Positions 35,121 through 43,932 of a DNA stretch of 64,000 bases are shown piece by piece; the stretch's first letter is position 1; the number at the start of each line of letters is the position of its first letter. Where the stretch lies: assembly GCF_030816015.1 (NCBI RefSeq), contig NZ_JAUSXN010000001.1, positions 4,402,001 to 4,466,000 on the forward strand, read 5' to 3'. Source of the DNA: Pedobacter sp. W3I1 (GTDB lineage Bacteria > Bacteroidota > Bacteroidia > Sphingobacteriales > Sphingobacteriaceae). The position numbers were made by a program, and so were the translations under genes. A model generated the notes under the pieces. The model saw nothing but the letters and a program-made list of their open reading frames with translations. It ran no database searches and was not told the DNA's origin.

Positions 35121-35786
35121 TTATTTTTTTAAATACCTGGTTTTGGCAAGGATGTCAGATACGATCTGTACATCGCGGTTGATAAATCCCTGAAATGGAT
35201 TGAGCATCTTGATCACCCCCCTCACTTTTGCCCAGTACATTGCTTTCCACGCGCCGTAAGCCAATCCCCTGATGATCTGAAGATCTGCCCTGATCCCTGC
35301 AATCAATTTATCCCTGCTGTTATAGTCCATCAGGATATCCTGTCCCTCTTTGAGCACAAAGCTGGAAATCTCAGTCATCATCCGGGTACTTCGCTTTGTA
35401 ATGTCCCTGATGATCTGCTCACTGAACAGGAAGAGGTAAGGTTCATTAACACCGAGTTTGCCCATTTCCCTGCCATAACCGATAATCTCTTCACATATCG
35501 CATACATATCCCGTAAGACCAAACCATTCTTCAGCGCAGAATTCACATTAGACAGCGAGGAATAGATCATGCTTTGGGCCAGGACGATACTGGAGGTATT
35601 GATATTGATGTTGTCCAGTGATTTATTGATCTTACCGAGCAGCTCGTTATGGCTGATCTCAGCCGCGTTCCTGACCACTGCGTTTTCATTGACCGTGGCC
35701 AGATGTCTGGCATCAAAAACCACCCGCTGGGCCAAGAGCAGAAAGGGGCTCATGCAAAAAATCATTACATAAAATATCGCTTTCAT
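35121..35786 (-). CDS. TraI-like secreted protein, copy 1
   Basis: 221 residues, signal peptide (MKAIFYVMIFCMSPFLLLAQ), then a mostly helical domain. Closely similar in layout to the 36445-37113 protein: LFLFSEQIIRDITKRSTRMM, KAMYWAKVRGVIKMLNPFQG and DVQIVSDILAKTRYLKK match segments at the same positions there. The role is probably as in CTnDOT TraI, a conserved but uncharacterised transfer protein. Its start overlaps the end of the next gene upstream by 4 bp (ATGA). Confidence 0.7.
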   Translation of the reverse strand: MKAIFYVMIFCMSPFLLLAQRVVFDARHLATVNENAVVRNAAEISHNELLGKINKSLDNININTSSIVLAQSMIYSSLSNVNSALKNGLVLRDMYAICEEIIGYGREMGKLGVNEPYLFLFSEQIIRDITKRSTRMMTEISSFVLKEGQDILMDYNSRDKLIAGIRADLQIIRGLAYGAWKAMYWAKVRGVIKMLNPFQGFINRDVQIVSDILAKTRYLKK

Positions 35787-36448
35787 TTTTTCAGGTATTT
35801 GGCGTTTTCAAGAATATCCTTTACGATTGCCCGGTTAATATCTATATACTGCGAAAATGGATTGGCATTTTTGATGATAGCCGAAAGGCTTCCATATTCA
35901 AGGCTTCGGACCAGGGCGGCTGCCAGGTTTCGCAGAACGGACAGCTCGGTGAGCACATGGTCAAACAATATCCGCCTGTCAGAAGTTTTCATCTGGTTCA
36001 CCGCTCCAAGACTTGCGGTGAGCCCGGCCAAGTAATAGAGCAGGTCCCGCGATTTCTCCAACAGATCGATCTCGCTCTGAAGTACCAAGGGCAAAAGTGC
36101 AGGATTGCTCCTGGCCAGCTCATAAAACCTGTATTGATCCTGAACGATCTGACTGACTATTGGCGCTGCCTGTGTTCCGACATTTAACGCATCGATCGCA
36201 GTACCGATTACACTAAAACGTGATTGCAGTTCCCGGTAACTGCTTTTAAACCTTGCCAGCAATGTTCTGTTCGCCTGTTCGTTTATCGTATTTAGCGCCT
36301 GCCTGTCCCTTGCCCCTGACTGCCGCTCATGCTCACTTTTGGAATCCGAAACAAGCTGATGGATTGCCGGAATGTTGAGTGCTTTTTGCTGGGCTCGCGC
36401 TGTGTGCAAACACAGAACAAAAGTCAAAAGGAGAACCAGCGACCTCAT
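35783..36448 (-). CDS. TraI-like secreted protein, copy 2 (divergent)
   Basis: 221 residues from the ATG at 36448 (MRSLVLLLTFVLCLHTARAQ), which overlaps the upstream stop as ATGA and removes a non-ATG extension to 36511. Same length and helical architecture as its two neighbours, and the same C-terminal signature (IIKNANPFSQYIDINRAIVK then ILENAKYLKK). The internal sequence is more diverged. Gene triplication within the tra operon is inferred. Confidence 0.7.
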   Translation of the reverse strand: MRSLVLLLTFVLCLHTARAQQKALNIPAIHQLVSDSKSEHERQSGARDRQALNTINEQANRTLLARFKSSYRELQSRFSVIGTAIDALNVGTQAAPIVSQIVQDQYRFYELARSNPALLPLVLQSEIDLLEKSRDLLYYLAGLTASLGAVNQMKTSDRRILFDHVLTELSVLRNLAAALVRSLEYGSLSAIIKNANPFSQYIDINRAIVKDILENAKYLKK

Positions 36449-37113
36449 CTCTTTAAGTATTTTGCGCCCGATAAAATATCGTTTGCGATGCGCACATCCA
36501 TATTGACCCAATTCGACCAGGGATTGAGCGAAGCGAAAATTCCCCGCATCTTCGCCCAGTACATCGCCCGGTGCATTCCATAAGAAGTCCCACGGAGGAT
36601 ACGCATTTCAGAAGCGATATGGTTCAGCAATTTTGAGCGCTCTCCGGCATCCATCAAATTGTCCCGGCCACCTTTGAGGACAAAAGCCCCAACCTCCGAA
36701 CCCAGCCTCACCGCCCTCGACCTAAACTCCCGGGCATTCTGCTCTGCAAAGAGTAATAGCACCGGATTGGATTTCCCAAGTTCCACGGCCTTTTCTACAT
36801 CAGAAACAATATCAAGACCGATATCGGTAATCTCCTTAACAGACATCAGGTTGTTTAGTATTGCCGATACTTCTGTAAGGCCACGATATATCCTGTCCTG
36901 CATATCGTTTACGACAACCAATTGGCCTGTAACCAACAGTTGGCCCCTTGAAATCAGGCTGAGGTTATCATTCGTCCGGTCCAGTTGCCGGTTGATCATA
37001 CCCGAATGGCCTGCAATAGCTGCAGAGGTCACCGGATCCACATACAGGGTCTGTGCCTTTATGCCACCGCATAACAAAGCACAAAAAATCATTAATAATG
37101 CTTTCATAATCAT
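36445..37113 (-). CDS. traI: TraI-like secreted protein, copy 3
   Basis: 222 residues, signal peptide (MIMKALLMIFCALLCGGIKA; an ATG two codons in is equally possible). Helical domain with LLLFAEQNAREFRSRAVRLG, RAMYWAKMRGIFASLNPWSN and DILSGAKYLKR. It is the first gene after traG, the CTnDOT position of traH/traI, so it is the best candidate for the ancestral TraI. Coupled to copy 2 by an ATGA overlap. Confidence 0.7.
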   Translation of the reverse strand: MIMKALLMIFCALLCGGIKAQTLYVDPVTSAAIAGHSGMINRQLDRTNDNLSLISRGQLLVTGQLVVVNDMQDRIYRGLTEVSAILNNLMSVKEITDIGLDIVSDVEKAVELGKSNPVLLLFAEQNAREFRSRAVRLGSEVGAFVLKGGRDNLMDAGERSKLLNHIASEMRILRGTSYGMHRAMYWAKMRGIFASLNPWSNWVNMDVRIANDILSGAKYLKR

Positions 37114-37138
37114 CAGTTTTTTAAAAAAAATTATTTCT

Positions 37139-39592
37139 TTATTGCCCGGAAGCGGACGAATTGACCTGTTTAACGAAATCCCCGAGGGAAAGATTGGAAC
37201 CTTTAAAATCGCCTATAAAGGCTTCGAGCGCATCAGAATAGGAACCGAACCTTGAAAGGTAGTTTTCCACCGCTAGTTTTTCAGGTTTCTCGGTGGTATA
37301 GGTCAGGTATTGGGGAAGCGAAGCCTCTACACCATAAACTTCTCCAACCCCCCCCCTTCTGATATATACTTCCTTGAAGGGGCTTCGACCTTCATGGTTG
37401 TCCAGCTGATTGACACTAAAAATCTTGTTCCTTTCACTTTGAGAAATAGAGAGCATTGCTGCAACCTCATCATAATTGTCCCGGAATTTGGCCTGATCGA
37501 GCAGGATTATGGTATCCGAACTGCTTATAATGGTATCTTTCACTATTGCATTGCCAACAACATCTGCAAGGTCCTGGGTCACCAATATCAGTTCTCCCCA
37601 GAACTTTCTGACCGTTTTATCAACGTAGATCAGAAAACCTACCATCAACGGGGATGAAATGGCTTTCCACGCTTCCTCTATGACCAATGATTTTCGCTGA
37701 AAATTGCGGTATCTCATTTTCTGAACGAAAATATCCATTATATTGAGCGTGACGATCGCAAAAAGTAAGGCATTTTCCTTAATACTATCAATTTCAAACA
37801 CGATCAACCGCTCATTCAACAGGGATTTATCGGCATCCTCGTTGAGAATGGTACCGAATTCTCCACCACTGCAGAATTTGCGCATGATAAAACGGAAACC
37901 TTCAAAATCAAAAGGAACAGTATTCTCCTTCATGATCATTGGGATCTTTTCCATTGCATAAGCATAAAAAGAATCAAGATTGAGTTTTTTGATCCCTGAA
38001 GATTCCCCCATCGAAAACCATTTTGCATAGTAAGAAGTAATCACTTCGGAGATCACATCTCTTTCCAGTTGGCTGGCATCACCTTCCGGCCCTTTTAGGC
38101 AGACGAGGATCAAAACCAGTATAAATTCCTTCTTTTCAATATTGTACTCTTCCTTACTAATGGCAAAAGGGTTCATCGTTATGGGACTGTTATCGCTATA
38201 AGTGATATACCTGCCACCGGCATATTGGCTCAGCCCTGAATAGGAATGACCTGTATCAATGATGACGATATCCATATTGTACAATAGATACTGTTCGCTC
38301 AGGGAATTCATGAAAAAGGACTTACCAGTACCAGACGGACCAAGAACGAATTTATTCCGGTTTGTGATCCTTCCGGTAGACATCGGCAGATCCGCAGGGT
38401 CGATCGCTATTGGTATACCCGCCCTATCGGTAAAACGGACAAGAAAACCTGACTGTTCATCCCTGGGAAGACTCTCCTTTAGAAAAAGGCATATCGCAGC
38501 TTCGGCAGTGGTCAGAAACCAGTCATACTTCCGCAGCTCTGCGGCATTGCCAGGCAGCGCCGTCCTGAAAAGTTCGAGCTGGTTATAGGCATTCCTGCTC
38601 GGAATGATCCCGGCACGGAACAACGAACTTTCTATATAGTTATAGGCCCTGTTCAGCAAAGGTTTTTCTGCGCACACGATGATATTAAAATGTGCATTGA
38701 TCAGTAACCTGCCGTCCCTGGCCACCTCATCCAGTAATAAAGAGATATCCTCCACACAGAGATTATTCGCAGGGTCGGGTATCCCACTGTGCCGTTTCCG
38801 CTTAAGCTCCATCTGCCGGACGGTCATGGTCTGCGAAGGGATTTCGAGGATCTGGTTGTAAAGAATAGAAGAACAATTTGGCACTTTAAAAAGAAATGAA
38901 AGGATATCCGTAGGGAATCCCTCTAGGCTCTCTTTGTCTGAAAGCTTTCCAAACGTCGGTAGCATCGCAGGCAGATCGACCTGATCAATATTGATCAGCG
39001 GTATGCAGCGGAAAGAACGCGCTCCGATATTTACTTCAGTATCGGTGGGATGATAATTGTCAAGTGAAATACTTTCCTCGCCGAACCTCATCGCCATGAT
39101 CTTCATGATAAATATGTTGATCTCTCTTTCTTTCAACAGCCTCGGCTCCATTCCGGAAGTGCCCAGCATCCCCATAACCTTTGCAACGGTGATCTTAAAC
39201 TCAGCCAGCGACTTTTTATCGTGCACAAAAAATGCTCCTTTTTTCACCTGTCTGGTGATGGTCAGTACCGTCTGGAGTTTTACGTATGGCCTTCCTTCAA
39301 AGTGCCTGTTATAACTGTCCTGCAGGTATTCACCGGCTGCTCGATACTGATACTCGGCCTTATAGATTATATCTTGCTTCTGGATTACGTGGCCTTCCCC
39401 GATGATCCGGGCGAGGTTGACGAAGAGCTCATGAAAATTATTATAAGCCCTGGGATCGCCACCAAACCTGAGCACAGGATTGGTAATATCGATCAGCACG
39501 GAAAACTCCCCGTTAAGCCCATATAAAATGTCGAGTTCTGCACTGATATCAATACCCAGATAGGGTACCCTAAATTCTTTTTGTTTTACCAT
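37139..39592 (-). CDS. traG: Conjugation system ATPase TraG (VirB4-like)
   Basis: 817 residues from the ATG at 39592 (MVKQKEFRVPYLGIDISAEL); an upstream start would deepen the overlap with traF. Walker A in VLGPSGTGKSFFMNSLSEQY (near 430), Walker B in KSLVIEEAWKAISSPLMVGF (near 645), and a QDLADVVGN motif. It powers assembly of the mating channel at the inner membrane. A run of nine G in the coding strand (37338-37346, in RRGGVGEVYG, near residue 750) is a possible slippage site that would alter the last ~68 residues. Confidence 0.9.
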   Translation of the reverse strand: MVKQKEFRVPYLGIDISAELDILYGLNGEFSVLIDITNPVLRFGGDPRAYNNFHELFVNLARIIGEGHVIQKQDIIYKAEYQYRAAGEYLQDSYNRHFEGRPYVKLQTVLTITRQVKKGAFFVHDKKSLAEFKITVAKVMGMLGTSGMEPRLLKEREINIFIMKIMAMRFGEESISLDNYHPTDTEVNIGARSFRCIPLINIDQVDLPAMLPTFGKLSDKESLEGFPTDILSFLFKVPNCSSILYNQILEIPSQTMTVRQMELKRKRHSGIPDPANNLCVEDISLLLDEVARDGRLLINAHFNIIVCAEKPLLNRAYNYIESSLFRAGIIPSRNAYNQLELFRTALPGNAAELRKYDWFLTTAEAAICLFLKESLPRDEQSGFLVRFTDRAGIPIAIDPADLPMSTGRITNRNKFVLGPSGTGKSFFMNSLSEQYLLYNMDIVIIDTGHSYSGLSQYAGGRYITYSDNSPITMNPFAISKEEYNIEKKEFILVLILVCLKGPEGDASQLERDVISEVITSYYAKWFSMGESSGIKKLNLDSFYAYAMEKIPMIMKENTVPFDFEGFRFIMRKFCSGGEFGTILNEDADKSLLNERLIVFEIDSIKENALLFAIVTLNIMDIFVQKMRYRNFQRKSLVIEEAWKAISSPLMVGFLIYVDKTVRKFWGELILVTQDLADVVGNAIVKDTIISSSDTIILLDQAKFRDNYDEVAAMLSISQSERNKIFSVNQLDNHEGRSPFKEVYIRRGGVGEVYGVEASLPQYLTYTTEKPEKLAVENYLSRFGSYSDALEAFIGDFKGSNLSLGDFVKQVNSSASGQ

Positions 39593-39878
39593 AAAGATTG
39601 ATTTTTGAAAGGTGGTTGGTCTGGAGATAAATCCCATTTGAACGGGTCTTGCTGTGCAGCCCCTTTTTCTGGCAGATACCGATGTAGAAAAAACCGCCTA
39701 TGATCAGCGTGAGCATAAATACCGCCCCCACATACATATTGATAAATGCCATGGCCAGCGCACCGGTGACTAGCGAGAGCAGCAGTATGCCAACACCCCA
39801 ATAAATAAAACGTCCCTTAAAACCTTTATAAGTCAGCGGCCGCTGAAGCCCCCTGTAGACCGGAAAAAGCCTTTCCAT
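39570..39878 (-). CDS. traF: TraF-like membrane protein (DUF4133)
   Basis: 102 residues. Basic N-terminus (RGLQRPLTYKGFKGRFIYWG) followed by two close membrane helices (GILLLSLVTGALAMAFINMY and GAVFMLTLIIGGFFYIGI). This matches the small VirB3-like TraF of CTnDOT elements, between traE and traG. It overlaps traG by 23 bp. Confidence 0.8.
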   Translation of the reverse strand: MERLFPVYRGLQRPLTYKGFKGRFIYWGVGILLLSLVTGALAMAFINMYVGAVFMLTLIIGGFFYIGICQKKGLHSKTRSNGIYLQTNHLSKINLYGKTKRI

Positions 39879-39880
39879 TG

Positions 39881-40189
39881 TTACAGCCCGAAAAAAGCCT
39901 TAACGATAAGAGAGGAAAGAACCAGAAAGAGACAGGAGCCTCCCCAGCCCATCAGCTCCTTGTTAATATCCTGATCACCGCTGTTCCACTTGGAATATAC
40001 GCGGATGCCACCAACAATGCCGACCAGTCCACCGATCACAAGGGCAATATTGGTCGCCGGATCTACATAGGTCTTGAGCGTACTGGTAGCGGTGTTCAGG
40101 CCGTTCACCCCGCTCTGCGCCATAACATATCCGTTGATGGTACACAGGTATAAAAAAATAATAAACCTTAAATTTTTGATCTTTTTCAT
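39881..40189 (-). CDS. traE: TraE-like pilin-type membrane protein (DUF4134), copy 1
   Basis: 102 residues from the ATG at 40189 (MKKIKNLRFIIFLYLCTING). Signal segment, then SGVNGLNTATSTLKTYVDPA and two membrane helices (IALVIGGLVGIVGGIRVYSK; GGSCLFLVLSSLIVKAFFGL), the VirB2-like DUF4134 pattern. Two bases separate it from traF. Confidence 0.85.
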   Translation of the reverse strand: MKKIKNLRFIIFLYLCTINGYVMAQSGVNGLNTATSTLKTYVDPATNIALVIGGLVGIVGGIRVYSKWNSGDQDINKELMGWGGSCLFLVLSSLIVKAFFGL

Positions 40190-40256
40190 TTGATTGGGAA
40201 TTAATTGAATGGTTAGAAATAAAAAAAACGCCATCAGCGGTCAGAAATACAGTGGA

Positions 40257-40553
40257 TCAGAGTCCGAAGACGTGCACCAGCACGATGTGGATGACGATAA
40301 TGAACAGTGCAGAAAAGAACCATGCCGGGATATCCGCGCTCACATCTTTGCCCATTTGCATTTTGTGGTATACATGGATTGCGCCAATGATCGAGATCAG
40401 CGCGGCCAATACGAGTGAGAGATCCCTCATGGAAAAAAATGACTCCCTGATAAAACTCCTTGCTTCTCCCATTTCTGCGATTCCGGGCTGGGCACCAGCC
40501 GCCGTCCAGGTCAGCATACAGATGACCATGAACATCAAACATCTAGCTTTCAT
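40257..40553 (-). CDS. TraE-like membrane protein (DUF4134), copy 2
   Basis: 98 residues, same plan as traE: signal peptide (MKARCLMFMVICMLTWTAAG), helices LSLVLAALISIIGAIHVYHK and PAWFFSALFIIVIHIVLVHV, ending in FGL as copy 1 does. A duplicated pilin-like subunit. The next gene upstream ends 2 bp before its start. Confidence 0.75.
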   Translation of the reverse strand: MKARCLMFMVICMLTWTAAGAQPGIAEMGEARSFIRESFFSMRDLSLVLAALISIIGAIHVYHKMQMGKDVSADIPAWFFSALFIIVIHIVLVHVFGL

Positions 40554-40555
40554 CG

Positions 40556-40873
40556 CTAGAAGGATACCGAAGATGTATACTCTATAGATTCGGAACGCGC
40601 CAGGGCAAAGAGTTCTTTGATGGAAACCCCTCCGGAAAATACGATCGGGGGCTCTTCCAGTTCCCCATCATCCAGGAAATAATCAATCTCTTCATCTTCG
40701 ATCTCTTTGAGCGATACCTTTTCAGGCTCGGGAAGATCAATAACCACAGTAGTCTCATCTCCGTTTTCTGTATCAGTCGGCTTCCTGTTCCGTGACAGAT
40801 CGAAAGCAATAAGTCCTGAATAATAAAATATATAGATGCATAGCATCCAGGATAGAAATTGTATCCAGCTCAT
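40556..40873 (-). CDS. Small membrane protein of the tra operon, unknown
   Basis: 105 residues. One N-terminal membrane helix (WIQFLSWMLCIYIFYYSGLI) and an acidic cytoplasmic or periplasmic tail (KEIEDEEIDYFLDDGELEEP). Not recognised; it occupies the traC/traD position of the CTnDOT order. Overlaps the previous gene's stop by 4 bp. Confidence 0.6.
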   Translation of the reverse strand: MSWIQFLSWMLCIYIFYYSGLIAFDLSRNRKPTDTENGDETTVVIDLPEPEKVSLKEIEDEEIDYFLDDGELEEPPIVFSGGVSIKELFALARSESIEYTSSVSF

Positions 40874-41226
40874 AGTTCAAAATTTTCTAATGATGTTTTA
40901 ATAAACTTTTTGATCTCAGGATGCTGCTCAAAAAGCCTGTGCAGTGCAAAGGCAATTACCCTGTTCATATCCAGGCCGGAAGCCAGCTTTAGCCTGTTGA
41001 GCAGCTGGACCGTTTTATTGTTAAGCCTGGGATGCAGCATATGGGTATTGCCCGAACAGTCAAACTCCCTGATCAGGTTGATGATCTCCAGCTCCTTCCT
41101 GATCCCCTTCCCCTCTTTGCCCGCACCTTTAGCACCTGCAATGGGGTCTTTATTTGTAGGCATAATTTCAGGCGGCCTGATGCTTTTTCTGATTTCATCT
41201 GCAAGTGTTTTGATCTCAACTTTCAT
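40870..41226 (-). CDS. Small cytoplasmic protein of the tra operon, unknown (traB position)
   Basis: 118 residues, charged N-terminus (IRKSIRPPEIMPTNKDPIAG, then a Gly/Lys-rich linker) and a C-terminal helical part (LNRLKLASGLDMNRVIAFAL) that looks like a small ribbon-helix-helix-type module. Position next to the ParA-like traA suggests a TraB-like partner. Not identified by sequence. Confidence 0.6.
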   Translation of the reverse strand: MKVEIKTLADEIRKSIRPPEIMPTNKDPIAGAKGAGKEGKGIRKELEIINLIREFDCSGNTHMLHPRLNNKTVQLLNRLKLASGLDMNRVIAFALHRLFEQHPEIKKFIKTSLENFEL

Positions 41227-41235
41227 AAACTGCTT

Positions 41236-41874
41236 TTAAGGTGTAACTCCGGTTGCTTCGATGTGATCTGTATAAATCTGATCAAATACAGGAACGATGA
41301 CCGGAAAAAGGGATAAGGGTGTCTGAGTGGTATCGGCCCGCTGGAAATCCACGCGGTCTGAAATGGGAGCAGTTATTTTTCCAAACCTGGAAAGCTGTTC
41401 TTCTACTTCAGTCGCTATATCATACCTTACATTTCCTTTGACACGGTTTGGGATAAACACCAGGTGCCCTGATGGGTTGATCTTTTTCAGAACGACCGAA
41501 AAAAGAACAGTCGAATCGAAGCTGAACTCATCATAAGAAAACGGGCACAGTACCAGATCCGCTGAGCTGAATACCGGGATAAGCCCGTCATCATCCAATT
41601 TCCCGGGCAAGTCAATGATCACGATATGTTCTCTGCTCTGGCTGAGAACCGTATACATGGAAGGAAAATGTTCAAGTCCGGCGGCGATGATCTCATAGTG
41701 TTCAGGCGTTTCAGCCAGTTTGGCCTTTTCGTATTTCTGCGCAAGCGACTGCTGATAGTCCATATCGATCACGGTCACCTTCCGCTTTTTGACCAACGTT
41801 AAAAAGTTGGCCAGTAAAAGGGTGAGCGTACTTTTCCCCGCCCCTCCCTTTTGGTTTCCAATAATAATTAGCAT
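41236..41874 (-). CDS. traA: ParA-family ATPase, conjugative protein TraA
   Basis: 212 residues. Deviant Walker A MLIIIGNQKGGAGKSTLTLL at the very start, the catalytic Asp in VTVIDMDYQQSLAQKYE and VIIDLPGKLDDDGLI as Walker B. First gene of the tra set after mobB. Members may place the relaxosome or stabilise the circular intermediate. Confidence 0.88.
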   Translation of the reverse strand: MLIIIGNQKGGAGKSTLTLLLANFLTLVKKRKVTVIDMDYQQSLAQKYEKAKLAETPEHYEIIAAGLEHFPSMYTVLSQSREHIVIIDLPGKLDDDGLIPVFSSADLVLCPFSYDEFSFDSTVLFSVVLKKINPSGHLVFIPNRVKGNVRYDIATEVEEQLSRFGKITAPISDRVDFQRADTTQTPLSLFPVIVPVFDQIYTDHIEATGVTP

Positions 41875-41893
41875 AATAAAAAAGGTTTAAAAT

Positions 41894-43021
41894 TTAACGG
41901 GTATTTGTACGGGCCTTGCCCTTGCGCTGACGGTTGCGACCAAGAATGGCCTCATCATCGATATCTTCCTGGAGATCAAGCGTCCTGATTGGCTCTTCGT
42001 AGAAACCCGCACTCTCCAACCCAGAAAGAATATAATTGACCTCAACGGCAGGGTCTGCAAGAGATATCCTGTAGCCCAGAGTCACCATGTCATTTTGATA
42101 CTCAAGATTCAAAAACGAAATGATATCCCTAAGGTGCATCACTTCGGAACCTTTCATCACCGATTTACTGGGATGGTCTATGATGGTATATCCATAGGGA
42201 ATTTTATTGTCCTTACTGTGAAAAATCAGTTCAGCACCTGTCTTCTTTTTGACCATCCTTGAAAATCCTTGCAGTTCAAATCTGATATCAGATTTTGGCG
42301 ACAAAAGATCCTGCTTTGATAAGCGTTCGTTCAGGATTTTTGAAAAAATAGCCTTTAGCTGCCTACACCTGTTCTTATCATTCCCCTGGCCACTGCATAA
42401 AGATTCAATATCTGTGATCTTTAATGTGGAGGTCAATTTTCCAGACTGGGATACTTCCATTTTTTCTTTTTCAAAACGGACATCAAATCCTGATCTTTCC
42501 AAAAGGGTACGCACCTGTGCAACAGTAGTAAAACTATATTTAAGCAACTTATCAAGCCTGGCTTTATCAGCTTGCTCCCACTTCACGACATTGGATAGTG
42601 CCCGGACTGATCGGAGTTTTTCAAAGGCCGAAGAGATCTTCTTGCCATTCTTATCGATTCTTGTTGACACGATATGTACATGGTTGTTTTCCGTATCGTT
42701 GTGAAAGATCACCAGATATGGATTTTCACCGTAGCCCATTTTCGCCATCCATTTTTCGGCGGTATCCAAAAGTTCTTGTTTTGATGTTGTTTTACCCTTT
42801 ACCGAGATCACCGCATGGAACTGAGGTTTATTTATCCTTTTGTTTACCGCTGATACCGCTTTCAGATAATTGATATAATCCTGTGGACCAATTTTGTCCA
42901 GCCCCATCAGACTACCGAAGTTCCATATCTTTAAAAGCTCCCCCTTGCCGGATCGCATCTTCTCATGGTTATATCTTACCCCGGCAAAAGTTGCAGAAGA
43001 GCTGAGTATCTTTACGATCAT
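41894..43021 (-). CDS. mobB: Relaxase MobB (HUH-type mobilisation protein)
   Basis: 375 residues. N-terminal MIVKILSSSATFAGVRYNHE and the metal-binding histidines in ENNHVHIVSTRIDKNGKKI are typical of Bacteroidota MobB/BmgA relaxases. It nicks at oriT and carries the DNA end to the recipient. 262 bp of untranslated DNA separate it from mobA. Confidence 0.88.
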   Translation of the reverse strand: MIVKILSSSATFAGVRYNHEKMRSGKGELLKIWNFGSLMGLDKIGPQDYINYLKAVSAVNKRINKPQFHAVISVKGKTTSKQELLDTAEKWMAKMGYGENPYLVIFHNDTENNHVHIVSTRIDKNGKKISSAFEKLRSVRALSNVVKWEQADKARLDKLLKYSFTTVAQVRTLLERSGFDVRFEKEKMEVSQSGKLTSTLKITDIESLCSGQGNDKNRCRQLKAIFSKILNERLSKQDLLSPKSDIRFELQGFSRMVKKKTGAELIFHSKDNKIPYGYTIIDHPSKSVMKGSEVMHLRDIISFLNLEYQNDMVTLGYRISLADPAVEVNYILSGLESAGFYEEPIRTLDLQEDIDDEAILGRNRQRKGKARTNTR

Positions 43022-43283
43022 ATAGCTGAGTGACTTTGCAACCTGCCCAGCAGATCACGGGATTAGAATGAAGCTACATAACTAGCTCCGTTGTTTTACC
43101 GTTGCCTCCGTAACCAGTTAGCGGTATATCCAGCTCTCGGGCTATATTCAAAACCAGCAATCTATGTAGCCTACAAACTGGTTACCAAACTACCAGTGGA
43201 GCTCCGCAATTATATAACAGTGTAACAATAGAATACTAAAACAGCATAACCGGCTATGCACATAACTACATTTCATCAGCTGC
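43022..43283. other. Gap between mobA and mobB with inverted repeats
   Basis: 262 bp without an open frame. Inverted pieces such as AACCAGTTAGCGGTA and AAACTGGTTACC, and ACTAGCTCC / GGAGCTC, are present. Mob genes are usually tightly spaced, so this may hold a nick region or RNA element. No function can be shown. Confidence 0.3.
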
Positions 43284-43808
43284 TTAGCTGCCCATCAACC
43301 TCAACATTCTTCTGATTTCCAGGTTGAGACTTTTTAAAAGAAGCGAATGTTTATCAAGCTCTTTACTATACCGGGTAAAGATTACCGGAGAGAGGACCCG
43401 CTGCTTGTTCAGTATATTAGCGTACCTGGCCAGCTGATTAATATTATTTCCGGTTCTGGAAAGTTCCAGTCCTATCTGATCAATGCTAGCCAAAACTGAA
43501 CGCCCATCGAAAATTAATGGCAAACTGACCTCAAGCACCCTTTTTCTGATGATATCAGTCCTTTTCAGCCCAAGAAGCCTTTCCAATGACACAATAGTGC
43601 TGAATTCTTCCTCCGAAAACCTAACACTAATCTTTCTGTTTCTCTTACCATTTTCAAGATAAGGCCTTCCGACCTGTTTTTTCTTTCCTTCCATTCCAAT
43701 ATCATCTAAAAGAGAAAACGAGTTGCGAGTTTTCTCATCTCCCCAAACGCGACGCTTTGGGGCAAGATTCTTTTTGGAGGTATAATCCGTAGGATTATTG
43801 TCCGACAA
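43284..43808 (-). CDS. mobA: Mobilisation accessory protein MobA (ribbon-helix-helix type)
   Basis: 174 residues. A basic N-terminus, the RHH-type NRKISVRFSEEEFSTIVSLE DNA-binding segment, and the conserved RTGNNINQLARYANILNKQR motif of MobA/MobC relaxosome proteins. It would bind oriT, help open it and load MobB. Confidence 0.85.
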   Translation of the reverse strand: MSDNNPTDYTSKKNLAPKRRVWGDEKTRNSFSLLDDIGMEGKKKQVGRPYLENGKRNRKISVRFSEEEFSTIVSLERLLGLKRTDIIRKRVLEVSLPLIFDGRSVLASIDQIGLELSRTGNNINQLARYANILNKQRVLSPVIFTRYSKELDKHSLLLKSLNLEIRRMLRLMGS

Positions 43809-43908
43809 AAAGACATCTTGCCAGTATAAAAATCTAAGTATTTATTGGCAGTCCCCTCTATAATAATGAGCCAGTCTTCTATACCTAAACGGCAAAAAAT
43901 CAGGGCAC

Positions 43909-43932
43909 AAAAAAAGGGGCCGAATGGCCCCT
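43909..43932 (-). terminator. Minus-strand intrinsic terminator upstream of mobA
   Basis: AGGGGCC-loop-GGCCCCT followed by TTTTTTT on the minus strand. No protein gene ends immediately upstream, so it closes a minus-strand transcript from the 43.94-45.0 kb stretch. Confidence 0.7.

Noticed and set aside
34671..35182. Overlapping plus-strand frames opposite the secreted tra genes
   Set aside because: They mirror the codon pattern of the minus-strand genes and have no ribosome site.
38259..38588. 109-codon plus-strand frame inside traG
   Set aside because: Antisense shadow of a conserved ATPase gene.
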